The translations under genes and the position numbers were made by a program. A stretch of 64,000 nt of DNA from Tigriopus japonicus (lineage: Eukaryota; Arthropoda; Copepoda; Harpacticoida; Harpacticidae), in the NCBI GenBank assembly GCA_010645155.1, contig JAAGOF010000220.1:976065-1040064 (forward strand), given 5' to 3'. Every line of letters begins with the position of its first letter. Position 1 is the stretch's first letter. Below the pieces are notes generated by a model. That model saw only the letters and a list, made by a program, of their open reading frames with translations, was not told the DNA's origin and did not search any database. Below, in pieces: positions 57,351 to 64,000 of this stretch.

Positions 57351-60340
57351 AAGTGACAGATAGAAATCCTGCCTCCGTCAGGTTTCTGATCGTCAAATGC
57401 AGACACCGCTTATGAATTCAAAGATTTCGAGATCTAATATTATTTGGCGGGTTTCGTGTTTTGGTTTGCTCAGTGCACTTTCTTGTCTTGCCTATAATAA
57501 AAGAGTACGCGCATGTGCCATTTTGGTCCTAAGACGTCGGTTCCATTGCACTGTGGTTCTTGGGTTCGACCTATTTGAGGCAACTTTACCTATGCACTAT
57601 TTACTATCAAATTGACGCTCATGATCTCAGCTTACCTTTAAAAGCATAATGTTTGACCTTAATAGCCTTTGAAGGCCAAGGCTGGCCAAAACCGTGGGTG
57701 CCGGAAGAAAACCTTCTTGTTCTCCTTAAACATCGATGCGCGTGCAAGCCCAATGCTGCTGTGAATTGACTCGGTAACGTCAGCTCTTGATGAATCTCCA
57801 CGCTGATTTGCATTGAGTTTCTTACTTTTTAGGAAAATTTAATCTAACTAGATACGAAATTGATTGGTGAATATTTAGAACGTCACTTGAAGCCATTAGA
57901 GCGTTTTCCTTGTGCACATTATTACATTGTCATGTGAAATGACTTTTTTGTTGAACAATTATCTGGAAGCCCTGGTGAAGTTGCGCATTTGTAGCAGTCG
58001 TCAGGCCGACAGTGCTACAGACTGCTATGCCTAACTTTGCAAAAAGTTTTGATATTTTGTTCTCATAATATATATGACAGAAGCTATTTAAATAAGTTTT
58101 TGCAATTCACCTTTCAATTTTTGACTTTGTCGCTAATTATTACATGAAACTAAAGAAGCTCATGGGAAAGAAGTATCATTTCAACTTTTGGACTTGATAT
58201 AAAGCAAATTACCTAACCTAACCTAACTTAAAACCTAACCTAAAACGTAACCTTATCTAACACAATAGAATGTAATCCAACCTAACTTTGTTTCAGTTTT
58301 AAAGAAATAGATCACGCAGCCTCAGGAAATCGGCATTGAGATTATAGCCGAGACACTTTCTTGCAATATGTCCATGGCCTGGGACAGTTGAATTGTCAAC
58401 AAACTGTTGTGCCATCCCACTCTCTGGGTCGGAAAAGATGAGCTTATTGTTTCTGCAACGGATGTAATAAGGGCAGTTAATCGCTGGGTGTTACGGAATC
58501 GTAACAGACGATTAAATTCTCTGTACTCGGCAAACGGGCTCAGATTCAACTTTGGAGTATGATGTATAAAAGACTTGAGTAATAACGATGCCTAAGACTA
58601 TGCAGCACAAGTGAAAATTAGTATTTATTCATTTTTTAATCTCCTGACAACAGGCTCGGGCCTTATTGTGTCATACTTCAAGAAAGTACACCCTGATACG
58701 AAAGTTGTGCCGTCGTCATACTTTGAGCCTAAAAATGACGGCAATGCGTGGACACTTTGGCGCAATCAAACCACCCATGTGCCCCCACAAGTGCCTAAAA
58801 TATTTTTGAATTAGTTAGGATGTAATTTAAGGGCAAATAGGTGACAAATTATTCCTGGAGCAGCAATTGTCAACTTGATGTCTGGCGTTTCTTTTTGCAC
58901 GGTTCCATCTGCCTTTAAACCGCTGTGAAAAAATAGTGAATGGCGGGAATCAAATTTTTCTTGGTTTTGGAGAAAGGAGACTAGTTTTTGGAACACCTCT
59001 AACCAAAAATAACGGGAACTATTACTGCCCGTCATAATTCAAGAGGTCGTGGAATCTCAACAGTTCATCAAAATTTTAGGCAAAGGGAAGACACCTGAAA
59101 AAGTGCGGAAAAACGTCGAGCCGTCCACACTTTCCACTTTGGTCGTTAGCATCCCAAATATCATTTCCGAGGAAGAAAAGACTAGTTGAGGACAGATTGG
59201 ATGTCAAGTTGTTCAAATCCATTCATATATGATGAAAATATTTTGCTTCAAAATTATGACAAAATTTTCATGGCAAATTGTTGTATGTTGCATACGGGGT
59301 TCTTCCTCACCATGTCCTTAACCTTGCGGATGTTGGTGGGTGTGTTCTTTGTTCTGGGCCTTCCCCAGAGCACTGATTGATCACTCTACAGCATTGCTGT
59401 TCGTCAGATTGGATGTCAATTCGTTCAAATCTATTCTCATATAATGAAAATATTTTGGTTCAAAATCACGACAAACTTTCATGTCAGGGTGTATTAACTA
59501 TTCTCTGATTGACTTAAAGTTACAACAGGTAACGGAATAATTATATAGTATTACACTGGCTAACCTAGTTCATTTCCTAACTCTTAACAAAGCAGCACAG
59601 TTATTGGTGGACCCCTCTTGGCCGATTAATTTTGCCAACGGGTGCGGCAAGTATTCGTCCTTCGCTCGGGCGACGGATTTTGTGTCTTCATCGGAAGAAC
59701 TCGAATCACTCGACGAACTCGAAGATTTGTCACCACGGGATGACTTTTTCGTTTTCTTCGACGATTTTTTTTCGTTTTCTTTGACGATCTTTTGATTGCC
59801 TTGAACTAACTGAGTATGATGATGATTTTAGTGACTGACTATGAGGAATCTTGATTTTAGAGATTTCGGAACATCACTTTTACGTGAATGAGACGTGCTA
59901 GCGCCACAGGCTTCGGAAGGACATTCTTGTGTAGATAAGCTTCCGACTCCTGATTTCGCGGCAGAACGCTCCATTACTTTCCTGGCAACATCCACATCTG
60001 TCGCGAATTTCTTTATTGTGGATGCGACCAGCGAGTCCCCACGATCCATATCCTTGTTACTTCGGATCGGAGTTTGATTGCAAGTGGATGCAGGAAGCCA
60101 TAACTGGCTGGGGAGAGCTTGCAGGACTTGAACAATTTTGGACTCTCCATTCGGCATTCCTATGCCGGTGGAGAGCACGGTTTGGGGTAATTGGCCGTAA
60201 AAACTTTTGTTGGGCTCCTCACTCATAGGAAGTGGTTGGATAACATTCTGAGAGCAGAGGAGTTCCAATTGGGCCGGGGACCCCAATCCTCTGTCCACCA
60301 ATAACTATGCTGCTTGTCAGGAAATGAACGAGGTGAGGTT
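57351..60340. other. Unrecognised region with decayed ORFs
   Basis: On the - strand 60301-59828 is open for 157 codons (MVDRGLGSPAQLELLCSQN...), and just downstream (59795-59604) another frame encodes a Lys/Ser-rich stretch (KKSSRGDKSSSSSSDSSSSD) followed by YLPHPLAKLIGQEGS. They may be parts of one frameshifted gene or transposon ORF; no family was recognised. CCTAACCTAACC repeats occur near 58210. The sequence CAGATTGGATGTCAA...TTCAAATC is duplicated at 59194 and 59406. Confidence 0.4.
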
Positions 60341-60440
60341 AGATTAAGTTAGTTTAAGTAGATTACTATTGCTTTAGGAGAAATACACTCACGCAACCTT
60401 GGAATAAATCGTCTGACTGTTTACAAGCGAGAGTAGTACA
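60341..60440 (+). repeat. Copy of the TTAGG-associated repeat
   Basis: GTTAGATTAAGTTAGTTTAA then GAGAAATACACTCACGCAAC and TTTACAAGCGAGAG match 32160-32365. Confidence 0.68.
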
Positions 60441-60826
60441 ACCTACCGACCCTTTATAGAGACTGGCCAATAAAACCTATGGATACCCGACCGACAGGGA
60501 CAGTCTGTGATGTCATCCAACATGGGGAAAGCCAAAGTTCATTATTAAAGGAAACCTTTCCGTATCAGAATCATATCTAAACTAGTTAGCCCATTTGCTA
60601 TGGAGTGTGGAATTTAAATATGGGCCGATTAATGTCCCAATTAAATCACATAATCAGGTGATTGACAGCAAAATCTTAGTGATGTGAAATCTTGGCTTGC
60701 ACAAGTTTTTTTCACAGGAGGTTGCAAGGTAGGGTTACCTCTTGGAGAATGGGTGCTTTGCTCTTGTATATGAGCAAACACAAATTTGAGGTTTTTTAAG
60801 GGGGACGGATTTTTTAATTTTGCTAC

Positions 60827-61090
60827 AAGGAATGGGATTCCCTGTAAAGAGAGTTAATGATTAATATATTTTATAACCATAAATATGAAATTTGATCTAC
60901 CAATTAATCACTGTTGGCAGATCTGTACAACACTCGAATAATGGTTTGGTCAGGAATAGTACTTAAAAATTTGTCCAATCCTGCCTTAAATGCTGTTAGA
61001 GGATCAGCTCCTACATATTCCCAATGAAGACTAATGGGTAACAAATTGAACAATGAATGCTCTTGAAAACATACAGTATCAGATAACTTC
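60827..61090 (-). pseudogene. LINE 3' end (second copy)
   Basis: - strand: SLFNLLPISLHWEYVGADPL, FKAGLDKFLSTIPDQ, LYRSANSD, then 3' UTR and the tail TTTACAGGGAATCCCATTCC + TTGTAGC at 60860-60830. Same family as 45310-45600; one in-frame stop near the C-terminus. Confidence 0.78.
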
Positions 61091-61377
61091 TCTGAGTACT
61101 GTACAGCACTTATTTGATTTGCAACCCTGCTCAGAAGTCACAAAAGTCAGGGATGCCTTGCCTTTTGGTGCTCCTTCAAGAAAAAAAAAACAGGATTATG
61201 AAGACTGCTAGACGTAGGGGAATATGATTTCACCTAGGTAAATTGGCAACCCCAGCGCCAAGTCACATCGCTACAAAATCAACAAAAAAAAGTACTCTGG
61301 TTTGCTATTGCACTTTGTCAGAATCAGATGAATGTTCAAGTGAATGCTATTGCCCAATCACCAGTGCGAATCATCAG

Positions 61378-61536
61378 TGTTATGTACTAATACATGGGAG
61401 ACCGGGAGAATAGTGGATGAAGTTTATTCGTAGAATAAGGAGGAAGAATTGGTAATATAGGCAAGACAATGACGGTTTAAATAGGAAAGGGAACGCACAA
61501 GGAGGCATAAAGGAGAGCAGAGAGAATTACATTACA
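61378..61536 (-). repeat. LTR of another retrotransposon (- strand)
   Basis: 159 bp. Read on the - strand it begins TGTAATGTAATTC, holds TATTTAAACC and AATAAAC, and ends AGTACATAACA, i.e. TG...CA. It is preceded by the purine run TTTGGGGGAGG (61547-61537), as a 3' LTR would be. The partner LTR was not found in the window. Confidence 0.68.
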
Positions 61537-62330
61537 CCTCCCCCAAATCAAATTTTCCCCTCAACCACTTGATTTCAACATTGTGCAAATAATGGTACTT
61601 TCAATCATAACAATAGGGCAGACACAAGCCCAACCACCGCCTCGGGTGGTGAACGACAACTCCCATACAGCTGGGCAAGTTTCACTCAGGATGTCCTGGC
61701 TCAATGATGCCAACAGTGGTTCTTACAACAGGGCGCACAACAATATCAACATCGAACTTGTCTGAGGGCGACAAAACTCCAACTGCCCACGACGCTTGAC
61801 TTCACACAACAGGGTCATTTTGACCAGTAACAACCTGTTGCTCAAAACATTGGTTCGATTTTTCTCCGACGAGATTCGCAACCAACGCGGCGTTTGGTCT
61901 GAGACCACAGCCTCACAACGACAACATAACGTTCGGATTTCGTGCTTCAAAGAGACCAATCCAGTGTGGAGCTCACAGATGACACAGTCGTTGTCATGCA
62001 CAAAGGCCTAATCCACACACTGGACCTCTATGTGGGCGTCTCCTCACTGGGCTTCAACCATTTGGAGTTCACTCTCCAGGGCGGAGATTTGCCACAACTC
62101 AATGGACGACACGTCAATCAAACAAAGATCCTCCACATGGGACTCAAGGGCTTCGAGGGCTTGAAATGCCCACAAATGTAGCACACCACGTCTCCTCTTC
62201 CATAGAGACAGAGTGACACGCTCTATGTTTGGACCCATCCCCAATCCACCTCAATAACAAAGACGACGTCCTCAAAATCCCACGGTTTGGTTCCTGTACA
62301 TCAGACTGCACTTGGATGTTACAACCACGG
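61537..62330 (-). mobile_element. Internal remnant belonging to the 61378 LTR
   Basis: Immediately upstream (- strand) of the polypurine tract. - strand open stretches (HDNDCVICELHTGLVSLKHE; ALEALESHVEDLC with heptad-like Leu spacing) could be Gag-like remains, but no RT, protease or integrase motif was seen, so the class of the element is unknown. Confidence 0.42.
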
Positions 62331-62340
62331 TTCCCGTACA

Positions 62341-63110
62341 ACTCCCCCAACAGTGATCTCCCCTTGTAGGTTTGCACCAAGTGATCTCCGCCAGGGTAAA
62401 CTCCCCCAACAATCAACTCCGCCAACATTGAACTCCGCCATGGTAAACTCCACCACGGTTAATTCTGCCAACAATCATCTCCCCCAACAATGATTTCTGC
62501 CATGGTAAACTTCGCCACGCTAAATTCCCCAATGGTAAACTCCCCCAAAAGTGAATTCCACCATGGCAAACTCCGCCCCCCAAAAAACCGCCTCAGAAAA
62601 CTTTCACATGAGAAACTTCTGGGTTATTGTGCCATAATAGCGCTGATGAATCAATGAATGGACTTGGTAAACATATAGTTGGTTTTTAATGGTCTCAGTG
62701 TAAGCATAAGAAGTGATCTTTCTAACAAAAGGAAATTTGACAAGGGTGGAGTTTATTTTGTCGAGGCTTATACAATGGCGCAATTGCTTATGGTGGAAAT
62801 CATTATCAGGGGACTAGCGGAGTTTACCATGGAGGAGTTTATTGTGGCCGAGTTTACCATGGCGGAGTTTGCCGTGGCGGAGTTTACCATGGCGGAGTTT
62901 ACCATGGTAAAGTTTACCATGGCGGAAATCACTGTTGGCGGAGATGATCCTTGGCGGAATTAACCCTTTTGGAGTTTACAGTGGTGGAGTTCTATGTTGG
63001 GGGAATTTAGCATGGCAGATTCCAATGTTGGCGGAGTCGATTGTTGGAGGATTTTACCTTGGCGGAGATCACCTGGCGCAAACCTTCAAGGGGAGATCAC
63101 TGTTGTGGGA
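62341..63110. mobile_element. Foldback-like element with repetitive inverted arms
   Basis: Left arm 62341-62580 and right arm 62762-63110 are inverted repeats of each other, outer edges AACAGTGATCTCCCCTTG and CAAGGGGAGATCACTGTT. Each arm is made of 14-16 bp direct units of the type CCATGGTAAACTCCG. This is the architecture of Drosophila Foldback elements; the ~180-bp centre has no transposase. Confidence 0.82.
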
Positions 63111-63287
63111 AAGAGATGGCCACCTACCACCACTGCACCATGTTATAAGATATGATTCAAGTCACACTCCCACAGTTTCTTGATCTGCTTAACGACGTCT
63201 CATTGAGATCATTAAGTACTTGACACTGCAAGATATAAAGCACTACAAGAATGACTATCAAAAAAAAATTCTTTCTTTGGCGACTTT

Positions 63288-63922
63288 GTCAATGGACCAA
63301 ATACATTTGTGTTTCAATTTTGGACACATACGTATTTGTTAAGAAAAATAGTCTGTTTTGAGCTTAAAAGATGCCCAGAATTATGCCTCACACAATGCAC
63401 ACACTTACTTTCTTGGTTCTTACTTGCTTGGTTCACTCACATTTAAAAAAAAGTATATGGATGTTTGGTATATGGCTGAATCACCAACAGAACAAGCCTT
63501 GGCATCAAGATGAACTCACACCATGAACACTCTAGCAGTGGTTGAGACTTGATTGATTCCCAAAATAACTTAGGGTGAGAAGGTACTTGTGTCACTGAAG
63601 CTGTTGCACTATCAAAGGTGGGTGTGCCATCAATCATAGACTGTAGCACTACAGCAGATGAAGGAGTATTGCCATGAGCCAAATGACCTGAACATGACTT
63701 AAAAATCACACTTAAAAAGCACTGAACAGATGAATTAATCACATTTCAAGATGATTTTTCAAGATGTTTCAAATGTTGTGAGTGAGAAGCGACTGGCAAA
63801 ACAAACAAGGGTGACTTCAAATTGTAGGCCTTCTATAATTGTGATTTGGATCTTGCAAAATGATTAAGGCTCAAGTCATTTCTTCAAATAATAGAAACCT
63901 GCCATGAGCTTATGAATAGCAG
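63288..63922 (+). repeat. Dispersed repeat R2 (copy B)
   Basis: Reverse complement of 19195-19815, similar along its whole length. The right end may extend to the window edge. Confidence 0.75.
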
Positions 63923-64000
63923 AAGGATCGTCCAAATATTTTTACACTACAGGCCTATTTGCTGTTCAAGGGTTGGACGGTAGAGATGGCAATCCTGGCT

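Noticed and set aside
62679..63183. Glu/Phe repeat proteins (EFTMAEF)
   Set aside because: Encoded by the 15-bp units of the Foldback-like arms; not credible as genes.
19480..63742. ORFs in the 19-kb and 63-kb repeats as a conserved gene family
   Set aside because: Similarity is at the DNA level across the whole repeat, the frames are not maintained and no domain is visible.

Overview
This is a TE-rich, AT-rich stretch of a eukaryotic, almost certainly arthropod, genome. Genes are split by short introns (54 to 134 bp where not swollen by repeats) with ordinary GT/AG borders, exons are joined mostly in phase 1, an interstitial run of the arthropod telomere pentamer (TTAGG)n is present, and the retroelements (CsRn1-type Ty3 element, CR1/Jockey-like LINE, tRNA-derived SINEs, mariner/Tc1, hAT) are typical of invertebrates. 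A crustacean such as a copepod would fit, but that is a guess. There is no bacterial or organellar gene content. Two runs of N (10450-10696, 35668-35710) are assembly gaps.

The main genic content is a small cluster of secreted PAN/apple-domain proteins. Gene 1 (+ strand, exons between 8842 and 21655) encodes a signal peptide, a short Cys-containing exon, PAN1, PAN2, a C-type-lectin-like domain in two exons and the start of a sushi/CCP-like segment. Gene 2 (- strand, exons between 52670 and 43235) is its inverted paralogue: six exon pairs agree in order, phase and nearly in length (63/63, 219/219, 246/258, 216/216, 198/195, 55/58 nt). The two genes point at each other. Between them lies gene 3 (+ strand, 26999-29859), a third secreted protein with a PAN-like exon and a C-terminal domain I cannot name; its middle exon has a frame change. 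The 3' ends of genes 1 and 2 are not resolved. A decayed gene with a SWIM zinc finger and a YqaJ-like exonuclease domain is on the - strand at 55575-56594.

Layout: 1-1730 SINE copy and a palindromic mariner derivative; 1733-8700 a CsRn1-type LTR retrotransposon with identical LTRs, split by a 2.9 kb DNA transposon; 8842-21655 gene 1, whose 10 kb third intron is filled with hAT, MULE-like and other repeats; 21.8-26.9 kb a 30-bp minisatellite and unexplained DNA; 27-29.9 kb gene 3; 30-43 kb a repeat-only belt of hAT elements, nested SINEs, LINE fragments, a Tc1 remnant and MITEs; 43.2-52.7 kb gene 2 with its own repeats; 53.6-61.1 kb LINE copies, the SWIM/YqaJ pseudogene, a tandem duplication and decayed ORFs; 61.4-64 kb a lone LTR, a Foldback-like element and a dispersed repeat also found inverted at 19.2 kb.

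The transposons record an order of events: target-site duplications can be read for at least eight insertions, a paralogous repeat supplies the empty site for one of them, and the SINE and LINE share a 3' tail, which suggests the LINE mobilises the SINE. All calls come from reading the sequence alone; no database search was run.
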